Shown piece by piece: positions 55,265 to 64,000 of a stretch of 64,000 nt of DNA (within the stretch, counting starts at the first letter, position 1; each line of letters starts with the position of its first letter). The stretch lies in assembly GCA_036924285.1 (NCBI GenBank), contig JAYKYS010000010.1, positions 4,030,001 through 4,094,000 of the forward strand, given 5' to 3'. Origin of the DNA: Asterella californica (lineage: Eukaryota > Streptophyta > Marchantiopsida > Marchantiales > Aytoniaceae). A program made the position numbers and the translations under genes. The notes beneath the pieces were generated by a model that had not been told where the DNA came from, did not search any database, and was given only the letters and a program-made list of their open reading frames with translations.

Positions 55265-55890
55265 TTCTTCCCAAGATCTGACTTCTCCTTCTTCTTCTTC
55301 CGTGTCTTCTTCTCTTGTTCAGACTCTGATTCTGAACTTTTGACAGTAGACTCTTCAGAAGTAGATGATGTTTCCGAAGCACTGTTTCAGTTTCAGTGGA
55401 CTTGGACTTCCTCTTGGACTTCCTAGAATACTTCTTCGACTTCTTGGACTTCTTCGAGGTCTTCCCTCTATCTTTCGTCATATTTCGAATAATGCTCGAG
55501 GTTTCATATTGCTCTGCATACTTCTGTACTTCTACTAAATCATCACCTCCTCCTCTTCTACGATACAACTCCATATCTTGAGACAAACCTCCTAAGTACC
55601 AGTCCACATCTTGCTGAGCGTAGTAACCGGGTCTTCCTTGGTTCTGAGAGATGTGATCTAGGAGGTCTTCAAACCTCTCGGTGTAATCCCGCAGTGTCTC
55701 TTTCTTCTTCCGTTCGAGTCTCTAAAATTCTATGAGAGTCATCTGGTCATAGCCCACTCCTCTAAACCTCTTGAGAAAAGCTGCCTTCAGAATAGCCCAA
55801 GTGGTCATAATTAAATCATCGTCCAATGCTTTACTCATCCATTTCCTTCCCTTCGCTACGATCAGACTAGGAAATATACGGTCTCGGGCT
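55218..55890 (-). pseudogene. Family A gypsy gag capsid-like region, 5' end lost
   Basis: The minus strand from about 55830 reads DDDLIMTTWAILKAAFLKRF and VGYDQMTLIEF-stop-RLERK, TLRDYTERFEDLLDHISQNQ, then DVDWYLGGLSQDMELYRR. This is the retrotransposon gag pattern (TW--l---F---F-------------L----q--dsl--Y---F--L---------------f--GL----). It then becomes a KKSKKSKKYSRKSKRKSK stretch (about 55450). The normal start and 5' LTR are missing: the sequence above 55900 is unrelated, so the element is truncated on its 5' side. Confidence 0.82.
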
Positions 55891-55899
55891 ACTTGGTGG

Positions 55900-56951
55900 C
55901 TACATGTTACATTTCTACTCCGACACTTGAGTTTAGTAGTTCTAGAATTTAACTCATATTACTTCTAATCCTCTATGTATATGTTTTACACCTTTGCATA
56001 CGGTGTTAACACTATTGTGTTATATATTTTGAGTCCTAGTAGGTTGATAGTATGTTATCTATCTTGTTCAAGCACTCGTGCGCTTGTGCAAGTGATTTCA
56101 TGCTTATCTATGTTGTAAAAGTACATAACTTTAGGTCTACCATGTGGATAGAGTTTAAGCTCATGGGTTGTACTTACATGTTGCTCATGCATGCTTTCTA
56201 GCTTGTTTAAGTTATCTTTCAGGGTTACGTGTTATTTTACATGTCTTCGCATGAAGTTTAGGATTTACGCTGGCACTTTAGAGGCTTGACGTGGTAACCT
56301 ATGTGTGAAATTAAGTTATCACGTGGATTAGGGCACAAAAAGACAGGACGTGGAGCTATAGATTCCCATTGGTCCATTTTTATCTTTTGTGAAACTCTAA
56401 ACTTAGAAGCAGGGGTCTTAAGAGGAGTTCGAGCTTTTGGTAAAGGCATTAAGAAATCTGAGGACACAGGGAGATAGAGCTCGTCGTGCAAGTCACTTTC
56501 AGTGAAATTCTTGATCGATTTGGAGCAATAAAGGAGTAGTATGCCAAATTGAAGTTCAGATTGGTTGAAACTGCATCACTTTTGTTAATTTCGAGGTTTT
56601 GAGTGTCAATTCCAGCAGAAAAGAGATAATCGCTTCTAAACCTTGGTGGTTGCGTTCAATGTCAGCAGGGCTACGACTATCCAAAAAGTTTCATGTCATT
56701 TGAGTGATCGAGTAATTCAGGACGACCACTGAAGTAGAGGGGGTCTGAAAAGCTCTCAATCTAGAGCAGCAACTTCAGAGAACGAGATCTGGAGAACTGT
56801 GTACAATCAGGAGGCCAAATTTCATAGGGATGTTAAGCATCTTGTAGATTCCAAATCCTGTAAGGATCATTGAAAGTGATCAAGCCAATTTGCTGTTCTA
56901 GGTCGAAATAGCCATCTGGGTGCCAGAAATTACCGTAATTTTCTTATTCAT
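55900..56951. other. No gene; unclassified sequence between two family A units
   Basis: AT-rich at first (56000-56250), then LTR-leader-like text (GGGTGCCAGAAATTACCG near 56913). No coding domain, and no match to families A, B, C or E was seen. The minus frame at 56258-56491 is unsupported. Confidence 0.35.
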
Positions 56952-57639
56952 AATGTTTCCACATCTTCCTAGAGAGACTAGAAGGTTGGAAAGGTTGGCA
57001 GAATGCGCGAGAAGACGTGAGGGTCCTTTACTGATCTTTTCTGTCCGACCCATAGCAACCTATTCCTTCTTCTTCTTCCAGAACGTAGAAGAGAGTTGTG
57101 AGAAGTCTTGCTGGTAGAATCTGGAGAGAATGGTCGAGGGTCATGTCTTCCGTCATGCAGCAAGCTTCTTCTGAGTGTGTATGAGAGGTGAGAAGTCGGA
57201 AGAACAGAGTATGAATGTCTTGTGTCTGTTGTGAGGTTAGATTGCGTGTCGGAAGCAGAAGACAGATGAGATCAGTGAAGGGAAGCTTGACCACGGGAAG
57301 TCTTCCGAGAACGTCAATGAATCGGAAGTTGTCCCAGGAGTCTTCCTGGAGGTCACTGTCACAACAGGAGCCCACGACCATCGTCTGAACTTCTCATACA
57401 ATCTGCTTCTCTCATATTTTGTATCTTCTGTTAGGAAGTAGGATGAAATGCAAGGTGGGTTGTCTTCTTGGGAATCCATGCGATGCCTTGCTTAGTTAGG
57501 ATTGTTTAGATATAGCTCGGAAGACGCAAGGAACTTAGGAAGCATTGTTAGAATCCCAGAAGACGGAATAGCTGTCTTCTGGAAGACTAGATTCGTCTTC
57601 TGAGAGTGGAAGCTAGACTGTGAAGACTTGGGAAGAACT

Positions 57640-58003
57640 GAGTCTTCGGCTCACAGTAAGTGCGTGTGGCTTAGTGTAACAGAGCTTGAAGTATGTCAAT
57701 GCATCCTCGAGGGTTGGTGTTACCGGCAGCAGAGTTGGCAGAAGCCAAACCCTTCATCAAGGAGTTGGGTCTCGGCTTCTTCCGGTGGGATTGGAACCTC
57801 GCAGACCAAGGTCTTATGGAGGAGGTTTGGGCAGCATTACCTCCTCGTAACCTTGTACCTGCGAAGGCAAGAGTAGCTCGTGGAAGACCATCTTCCTAGA
57901 CAGCGGAATGATGGCGTAGGGCCTTCCACAGACCAGAAGTAGAGAACCGAAGGTATGAGTTAGAGAAGAAGATCCTACCCATGATCTCGAGGAAGTGACA
58001 CGT
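57640..58003 (+). pseudogene. Family A LTR-borne ORF, N-terminal exon-like piece before the nested insertion
   Basis: The frame at 57693 reads MSMHPRGLVLPAAELAEAKP, FIKELGLGFFRWDWNLADQG and LMEEVWAALPPRNLVPAKAR. Then, after stops, YELEKKILPMIS at about 57958-57990, where the coding sequence is cut by the family B LTR. The matching minus-strand copy (33195-32880) is continuous here. The text is conserved between copies better than the surrounding LTR DNA appears to be. No known domain name can be given with certainty. Confidence 0.6.
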
Positions 58004-60387
58004 TGTCGTGTTGTGGTTCGGCTCCTGTGTGAAATTCCTATGTAATCTATGTTGTGTTTCTTTTCTACGTGAACTGTATCGCGTAACTCGTCGAACGGTG
58101 TGATGGGTGTCACGTTCATGATTATCTGTTCAAGTGATCATACGGTAGAGAAACGTGCCAAGTCATCAATCTGTGTGCGTTCACTTCAGTGGTCCTTGTC
58201 GTCGCGTTTGTGTATAAAATGGTGAGTCAAGGATTCATACGGCATTCTCTCTCAGCGGGTGATTTGTGAGGGTGCTCGGAGGTCTGCATGGAGAAGTGAA
58301 GAACTGCAAGGGTGGTGGTTATGGATGGAGGTGTGATACTGACTCCGGATCTTCCTTTTCCGATCTCATTTCACATCAAACTTCATTGCATCCACCGTGA
58401 TCACTTTCGACAGTGGTTAGTTGCGTACTTTGGCGATGAATTCATGAGGAGGGTGATGGAGTTACAGCTTCCGGTGATCCTTCCGATCGTTACATACGGA
58501 GAGACTTGAGATATGACGGTGTATGTCTTGTTGTGAGGAACAATGGATCTCAACTACCCATCGAATGTTCCTTTCAACCTTTGGGTCGATGTCCGGTGTC
58601 ATTACAAACCGAAGATCAATCATGGGGCTTGGATCATGAGAAACTTCAGACAAGAATATTTCAACCGAGTGATAGCTTCGCCATTTTCTTTTGTCGTACT
58701 TTTTATTGTAGATCGTTTCCAGGTTGTGATATTGACTTTGTGTTAGTATGCAACTCAACTGTTTTAGTCTGGTTGAGCGCTTCTGTGTAGTTACGGACCC
58801 AAAGAATCCGTTGACATATCTGAAGGATTTTTTGAGGTCTTAGAGTCTTGTTGATATCTTGTGTCTCCTTGGGAGTAAAAATTCGTTCTAGGAGAAAAAG
58901 TAGAGTGGAGAAAAGACAAAAGTAAAGCTCTTTTTGCTCTTATTGGTCTACTTTTGGATCAATGGTGTTCTAGCTGATCCTCGCAACGCTTCTGTGGTTT
59001 TTGGAGGCTTCGGAGGGCCATTCGCAAAACGAAAGGTATGGTTGGAAAGCTCTCAACCGGAGCTACAATCTGGGATGAAGAATCGATCGATTTGATGGAA
59101 GGATAAAGGTGTTATGATCGATTGAGTGGAGGGGGATGAAATTCATACCTACCGCTACGTCCGAGAGACTCGTGAGGAGTTTTGAGGAGCTGTCTGTTGG
59201 GTTGGAGAGCTGACGACGTGCTTGTCATTTTGATATCAATTTCATTAGGTTCTTGATCAATTTGGATTGTGAACCGACCGATTGAAGTTGAGAAGTGCAG
59301 ATGTGATAAGACGAGAACAGCGAACTGTGATAGTTCTGGATAGGTTGCTATTGCTTGAGTTCTCAGTCGAATTTCTGAGTGAAACTTTCCAGGATTGAAG
59401 TATGTCTTATCAGTAAGATACTTGGGAAGTTTCACATCAAATGGTCGAGTAGTTTGTTCAGAATCTTGGATCAAATGTACCTAGGTCTATAAAGCTCTTA
59501 AGTTAGCACAGATTACGGTTTGATCCATATCTGAGAATGGGTTTGAGATTTTGACCAGAAAATTATTCAGGATAGGAGTGAAGGGTCCGATCAAACTTCT
59601 TGTGAAGTTTGATAATCATTGGTCAACTGGTTTGGGAGGACTGAGGTCTCAAAGTTCGAAGACACTTATGTTATTAGCGATTTCGGATTTTTTTGATCAC
59701 ATCTATTGTCACTTTGGTCATTTTCGATCAATTTGGAGATGAGTTTGTTGCTGAAACTTCCATGCCTGCATACAACTCGACATTGGAAGATGTGGGGCTG
59801 ATTTCAGCTCTTGGTGATGAAGAAGAACAGAGTCACCATGAGTCTTCAGCCGCTGTTTGGGTTCTCGGAGCTGTCAGGTACTACCGCCGTTGGTGCTATA
59901 TTGAGATCTGAGTAGTGTCTTGGAGCATGCATGCTTTACCTTGCTGGAATGCTCGGTAGGCCAGGGTGTACAGCAAGTTGTATCTAGACTCGATCAAGTT
60001 GATCGAGCGATCTTATAGTATCTTTCGGTTGTATCAAATAGAGTTGTGGCTGCCAAACTGATGGGTAGCTAGCATCGTTAAGAAGTTGTTAAATCATGCT
60101 TCTAGTGATTTAGAGTTACTTGCATGCAGATAGTACAGAGCTGAGTATTTCAGATAGAGTACAAAAAGATTTGTATGTAACACAAATTTGTACAACTTAT
60201 ACGTATCATTGGACCGTAGCAACCTTTAACCTTGAGTCGAGAGATACAAGATCACTTGTCTGAGAAGAGTAGATAGAGAGCATTAGGGTTAAAGGATCAA
60301 GGTTCAGAGCCAACCTGTTCAAGTCACCTATCTCTACACAGTCATATACCTCGTGTATTCCTAGATAGAAAAACACGTTACACGATA
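58004..60387 (+). mobile_element. Solo family B LTR (2384 bp) nested in the family A LTR
   Basis: It starts TGTCGTGTTGTGG and ends CACGTTACACGATA, giving TGTCGT/ACGA(C/T)A inverted ends. It is flanked by ACGT at 58000-58003 and 60388-60391. Removing it joins GAGGAAGTGAC-ACGT-GCCGAGGAGC, matching the uninterrupted copy near 32880. The left 250 bases hold a TATA box, so most of the LTR lies downstream of the start site. The small frames inside it (for example 58312-58509) are not conserved in the 7861-10073 copy. Confidence 0.92.
58213..58219 (+). promoter_or_regulatory. TATA box of the family B LTR
   Basis: TGTATAAAATGG lies 209 bases from the LTR start; the equivalent in the 7861-10073 copy is TATAA at 9854-9858 on the minus strand. 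Transcription would start near 58245, leaving a long R-U5. Confidence 0.6.
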
Positions 60388-60391
60388 ACGT

Positions 60392-60950
60392 GCCGAGGAG
60401 CACAACTTGCCTCTTTCTGGAGGACATGCAAGGAAGGAATGGATGGAAGGTCGAAGCTTACCGGGAGCCGCGGAAGCATCTACTGGCGAAGCTATTCCTC
60501 CATCTCTTTCCCAAGGGGAAAGCACAGAAGAAGAGGTATCTTGGAGATCATGACGTGGAGTTCTTAGAAGCCATTTGAGAAGGGCAGTCTATCAACTGGG
60601 GCGCTTTCTTCCACGCATATGTGCAGGCAGAACTGGTGTACTTGGGCACCCCGGCAGGAAGACACCTCACCCCGTTCTTCTGTTATCTGTACGTGTCCAA
60701 GAGGGACCTAGCAGAAGACCAGTTGGAGAGGTATGGGCGAACAAGGCAGCACGAGGTAAAGGAGGAGACCTCGGGAAAAGACGACGGAGCCGCGATCATG
60801 ACTTCCTCTCTCACTCTAATGCTGTAGATGAGACCAGACACTCATCAGAAGACGCTTCTGGTGAGAGAAGACGACTCCAGTGGTTCGGAAGACGCGAGGA
60901 AGATGGGACCTAGGAGCGTACATAGGTCCGACTCTCAGACGGAGCCACTG
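60392..60950 (+). pseudogene. Family A LTR-borne ORF, N-terminal domain after the nested insertion
   Basis: Plus frames give STTCLFLEDMQGRNGWKVEA, KLFLHLFPKGKAQKKRYLGD and HDVEFLEAI-stop. In a second frame come GQSINWGAFFHAYVQAEL, VYLGTPAGRHLTPFFCYLYV and SKRDLAEDQLERYG. The pair I-N-W-G ... P-F-F resembles the 'GkxIN-G' and following Leu/Phe-rich helix of gag-like domains found in many plant transposon proteins. One stop (TGA at 60577-60579) and a frameshift break it. Compare 23967-24500 for a divergent homologue. Confidence 0.6.
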
Positions 60951-60951
60951 A

Positions 60952-61521
60952 GTGCCCGAGCTACGTAGAAGACCGCTTCTACAACTAGACGAAGGTTGGA
61001 TGGACATTCTTACTGCAACGCGAGGAAGCATAATGAAGAGAAACGCTTCTGCCGTGGGAAGGGATCTTCCACCCCGGAAGATGAGAAGAATAGTGTCTTT
61101 TCGTGCACAGAAGCAGAAGATCATAGTGGTGGAAGAGGCATCCTTGTCTCTAGAAGACAAGGAAGACACCTCCAATCGGATTGTGGAGATGAACCTGTCT
61201 TCCGTGAGAAGAAGGTTGGAGGAGTTCAACGTCTTCTTTCATTCGGAGATTCAGCCAACTATGGAGTTGGTGGAGAAGCGCGCGATGGCTCAGGAGAAGC
61301 CACTGCGACCTGGATTCGGTCTGTGCACCCTGATGCAGCGGGAAGAAGTCCAGAAGAAGCTAGAAGCGCTAGAAGCTAACCTCCGCACCACGGAGAAGCT
61401 TGCGGCGAAGTACAAGACGGAAGCAGCCACTTCTGCCAAGGAGTCAGCACAGCTGAGGAAGAGCAACCAGGAGTTGCAGGCACGTCTAGAGCAGCGTGAC
61501 CATGAGGTTCCGCGGGTTTGA
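60952..61521 (+). pseudogene. Family A LTR-borne ORF, basic region and coiled coil
   Basis: This 189-codon open frame includes GRDLPPRKMRRIVSFRAQKQ (a basic, nuclear-signal-like stretch), EEASLSLEDKEDTSNRIVEM (acidic), LEEFNVFFHSEIQPTMELVE and a long coiled coil, LEALEANLRTTEKLAAKYKT to QLRKSNQELQARLEQRD. It ends at a TGA at 61519-61521 that is absent in the 31582-31854 copy. The frame is the longest intact piece of this ORF in the window. Coiled coils suggest self-assembly, as in Gag-like proteins; this is inference. Confidence 0.65.
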
Positions 61522-62227
61522 GGTAAGATCACCATCCTCGCTGAGGAGAAGACAACGTGGAAGACACTACGGGAAGCCGTAAAAGCACATGCTGCAGCAA
61601 AGAAGACGCAGCGGGAAGCAGCAAAAGCTCGCGCGAAAGGATTGCTAGCACAGACGGTGGAAGCACTTCACAAGAAGTTCAACTTCACCGCGAGTAGGAA
61701 GCTTCTCACTCTAGGGAGTGGGATGACGAATCCAGAGCGATGTTAGTGGAGTGCAAGGAGAGTATGTTCCGTTACCTGGATCGGCATATTGAGGATTTGA
61801 AGACGCTTTATGGTCTTCCTTCGATTCCACCACCAGCGACTACATCTTCCCATACTCCAAGACCAGCGATCGAGACAGATTTGGAGAAGGAGGAGTTCGA
61901 CCTCGCTGTCCACTTGGTAGTGACAGGGTTGGAAGTCGAGAAGACTACAGAAGAAGCCCCGGAAGACAAGAAGAAGAGTTGTCTTCCTAGGTGTTTCGAG
62001 TGGAGGAGGTGACTTCCTCGGATCACTGCGAGATCACCACAGCTCCCAGCGTCGAACCAGTATCACAGAAGAGCGAGGAAGTGCAAGTCGACTCAACTTC
62101 CCAGAAGACGCTTCTGCCTTCCGAAGCCGCACCAGCTGAGCCAGCCACGAATGTTGAAGAGGAAGCTATCTCAATGACACCCGAGGTACTCGAAAGGCTT
62201 CCCACCTTATCAGAAGCCGAGTTATGA
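61522..62227 (+). pseudogene. Family A LTR-borne ORF, C-terminal block
   Basis: After the stop, coding text continues with GKITILAEEKTTWKTLRE and FNFTASRKLLTL; there is a frameshift near 61710. The frame from 61740 reads MLVECKESMFRYLDRHIEDL with KTLYGLPSIPPPATTSSHTP and EFDLAVHLVVTGLEVEK; a last frame (61991-62227) covers the acidic tail to a TGA. The block VEC-(E/D)SMFRYLDR-IE-LKTLYGLP is shared by all three informative copies (31390-31470 minus, 42484-42564, 61740-61820). Confidence 0.65.
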
Positions 62228-63872
62228 GTTCAGGTAGGAGTAGATCAAGAGGGGATCACACCCAACGAATTAGAGTAGACAACAAGTCAAGAAGACATGT
62301 GACTTGTCTAATTTTGGTAAGAACCGAAATTACTATCTTATGAGCTGGTAGTTTAACTATAATTTTAGATGACTGTCCATGTGGTAGGGTAGGCAGCGCA
62401 TGAGTAGGAAGTAAATGACTAAACCAAGGCAGGGAACCGACTGCATGTGAGGTGGTGACTTTCTGACAGCGCCCCATCTCCTTGATTGCAAGTGAGGATT
62501 GGAGGATAACTCTCTCCTGCGCCTCAAGGTGATAGTATAAGTTAGAATGTAGAATAGGATTCAATGCGCACTAAACACATTACTGTACGTACACATTAGA
62601 CACATTGTGAACACAGTGTAAACACACTATATCCGATGTTAGAGACAAATGAATAGATTGGGATTACACAGGAGGGGTCTACATTCTTTTGTTGCCAGCA
62701 GTGGTTCGAAGATGTAGATGGAGGTAGTGGACAGTTTAGAGTAGAGAACGGCATCATCGTGTAGTCTTGTTGCTAAGCTGGTGTGCCGAGGAGTAGGAGC
62801 AGGATGCAAGGAGTGAGCTTCCCAACACCAATGTGTCTTCTTCTCGGGAAATGGATTTTGGATTTGAATGCAGAAGCTTTGTCTGTGTCATCTGGGTAGC
62901 GGATTTCCTCGAAATCACATCCAATTGTGCATAGGAAGTATTCTTCTTGAGTGGCGGTGGTTGTTAGCATATGTGTAGATCCGCAACTTGGCTTATCCAG
63001 TGGAGCACTTCGGATCCACATACGGACGGTCCTATGGGTAAGTGATCCTAGAAGACAGAGTAGTCGGAGCAGCGATAGAAGAAAAAAGAAGACTTCTTCC
63101 CACAGCAAAAGATGACATCCTCAAGTAGAAGACTGTGTAACTGTAAGCAAATTTGTTGTCTTCTTCCCCAAATTACTACAAGCAGGGATGGCTTGTTAGT
63201 CAGGATCCGGACTAGAAGCTTGTCGGAGTCTTAATTTCTCATTTTCATCTTGTTTTCTCTTGTTGAGATTTTCTCTTCTTCCCCTTCTTCCCTCATCTTC
63301 CCATCTTCCTATCTTTTTCTAGTGAGCTTCCGAAACTTCTATTGAGCTTCCGTGAAGGTGAATGTCATTGTAGTGCTGCAGGAAGACAGTTTCTGTAGGC
63401 AGAAGCCTGGGAAGGCTATAGGAGACATACACCATGTGACTGATCTAACCCGTTGAGATTTGGAAGAGCAATGTGTGACAGACGTTGCTAGTTTGACTTC
63501 TACGAAGTAGGAGCAGTCTTCTGGAGGTGTGAGAAGCCAAGTTGAACCCCTAGAAGCCGAGAATTGCTTCGGGAAGACTGTGTTGAGAAGACTGGAAGAA
63601 GTGACCTAGAAGCAAGACGTGTCTTCTCGAGCTTCCCTGTAGATATTTGTGTGATATTTTAAGTGGTAGTTGTTTGTTTAGGTCCAGAGCACCTTCTGAA
63701 GGATCTGGAAGCCGTGTGGTTTTGTGAGAAGACGGGATTTCTAGATAAACCCCGTGTGTTTGTGTGTTTGAACAGATCTTAGAACTTAGAGCAGCGATAC
63801 TTGTGCAAATCCTCTGTGAGAACGATATTTTGTATACTAAATGAGCAAAAAGAGCAATCATGCGTCACTATA
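62228..63872 (+). other. Non-coding 3' part of the family A LTR
   Basis: It corresponds to 151-1744 and 43039-44727. No open frame is conserved among the copies in this part, apart from short ones on the minus strand created by the repeated GTCTTC words. Conserved end-proximal text includes GTGTGTTTGAACAGATCTTA, GAACGATAT and TATACTAAATG(A/G)G. Confidence 0.6.
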
Positions 63873-64000
63873 TACAGATTGAAGCACCTCATAATATCAA
63901 GATGATACAACGTTTTTTGAGAGCAGTAGGATGATACCGAAGGTTTATACTTTGCTAAGATAACAAATCCATTGTTTTCACTCCTAGTCAAGGAGTGAGA
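63873..64000 (-). pseudogene. Possible family B protease-region remnant at the right edge
   Basis: On the minus strand, CSQKTLYHLDIMRCFNLYI loosely matches YRKKVHPLGIMRYFSVEV in the family B remnant at 40100. If so, the family A LTR inserted within a family B element here as well. The stretch is short and the window ends, so this is tentative. Confidence 0.25.

Larger units (their letters stand above)
56952..63872 (+). mobile_element. Family A giant LTR, 5'-truncated, with a nested solo family B LTR
   Basis: It begins at CACATCTTCCTAGAGAGAC, which is base ~436 of the solo copy, so the LTR start is missing. It ends CGTCACTATA at 63872 (CTACA elsewhere). Removing the nested 58004-60387 unit and one ACGT restores the ORF reading order seen at 33257-30930. 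The remaining 4.53 kb plus the missing start gives a full LTR of about 5.8 kb, agreeing with the estimate from the 30112-35168 copy. Right of it lies coding-like sequence of another element. Confidence 0.85.

Noticed and set aside
58312..58790. Short plus and minus open frames within the family B LTR
   Set aside because: They are not preserved in the corresponding part of 7861-10073.
1..64000. tRNA, rRNA, CRISPR or organellar segments
   Set aside because: No cloverleaf with conserved T-loop text, no regularly spaced short repeats with unique spacers, and no organelle genes were seen by eye; a covariance-model scan would settle the tRNA question.

Overview
The window reads as nuclear DNA of a land plant. 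One host gene stands out: an intronless PYR/PYL/RCAR-type abscisic acid receptor on the minus strand (16229-16882). Nearly everything else is decayed LTR-retrotransposon sequence of the Ty3/gypsy kind, with a few MITE-like elements and AT-rich intergenic DNA. Nothing bacterial, viral or organellar was seen. The lineage cannot be fixed from the sequence; a receptor gene without an intron and the kinds of gypsy proteins would suit an early-diverging land plant, but that is a guess.

Family names used below are mine. Family A is a gypsy element with giant LTRs (about 5.8 kb when the copies are combined) that begin TGTGGTGCCCACA and end TGCGTCACTACA. Each LTR carries a coding region for a coiled-coil protein. 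Copies lie at 1-1744(+), 21000-21262(+, fragment), 30112-35168(-), 37420-38671(-, fragment), 40991-44727(+, solo), 46466-50196(-) and 56952-63872(+). The gag-pol body at 50282-55890(-) ends in a polypurine tract that abuts the 46466-50196 copy, which is why I call these units LTRs. Family B has 2.2-2.4 kb LTRs with TGTCGT...ACGACA ends: 7861-10073(-), 40464-40990 plus 44733-45105 (split), and 58004-60387(+, solo). B coding remnants are at 6267-7784 and 38700-40463. Family C is an older gypsy element (gag, CCHC knuckle, protease, start of the RT region) at 1745-4328(-) and 35180-37024(-). Family E is a pol body at 21262-23470(+) with its LTR starting at 23487. A decayed relative of the family A LTR protein lies at about 23967-24500(-).

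Layout: 1-10.1 kb is A into C, then B with its LTR. 10.1-13 kb holds two MITE-like foldback elements and a diverged tandem duplication. 13-18.8 kb is the low-repeat island containing the receptor gene. 18.8-21 kb is AT-rich with diverged repeats and a perfect hairpin. 21-30 kb is the E pol body, decayed coiled-coil ORFs and unresolved sequence. 30-64 kb is a stack of nested A, B and C elements.

Nesting gives a relative history: A inserted into C (1744, 35168) and into B (40991, with a 5-bp AATTC duplication), while B inserted into A (58004-60387, with a 4-bp ACGT duplication). A and B were therefore active over overlapping periods, and C is older. The only cellular role visible is ABA perception; the repeats form the heavily methylatable-looking, degenerate background around it.
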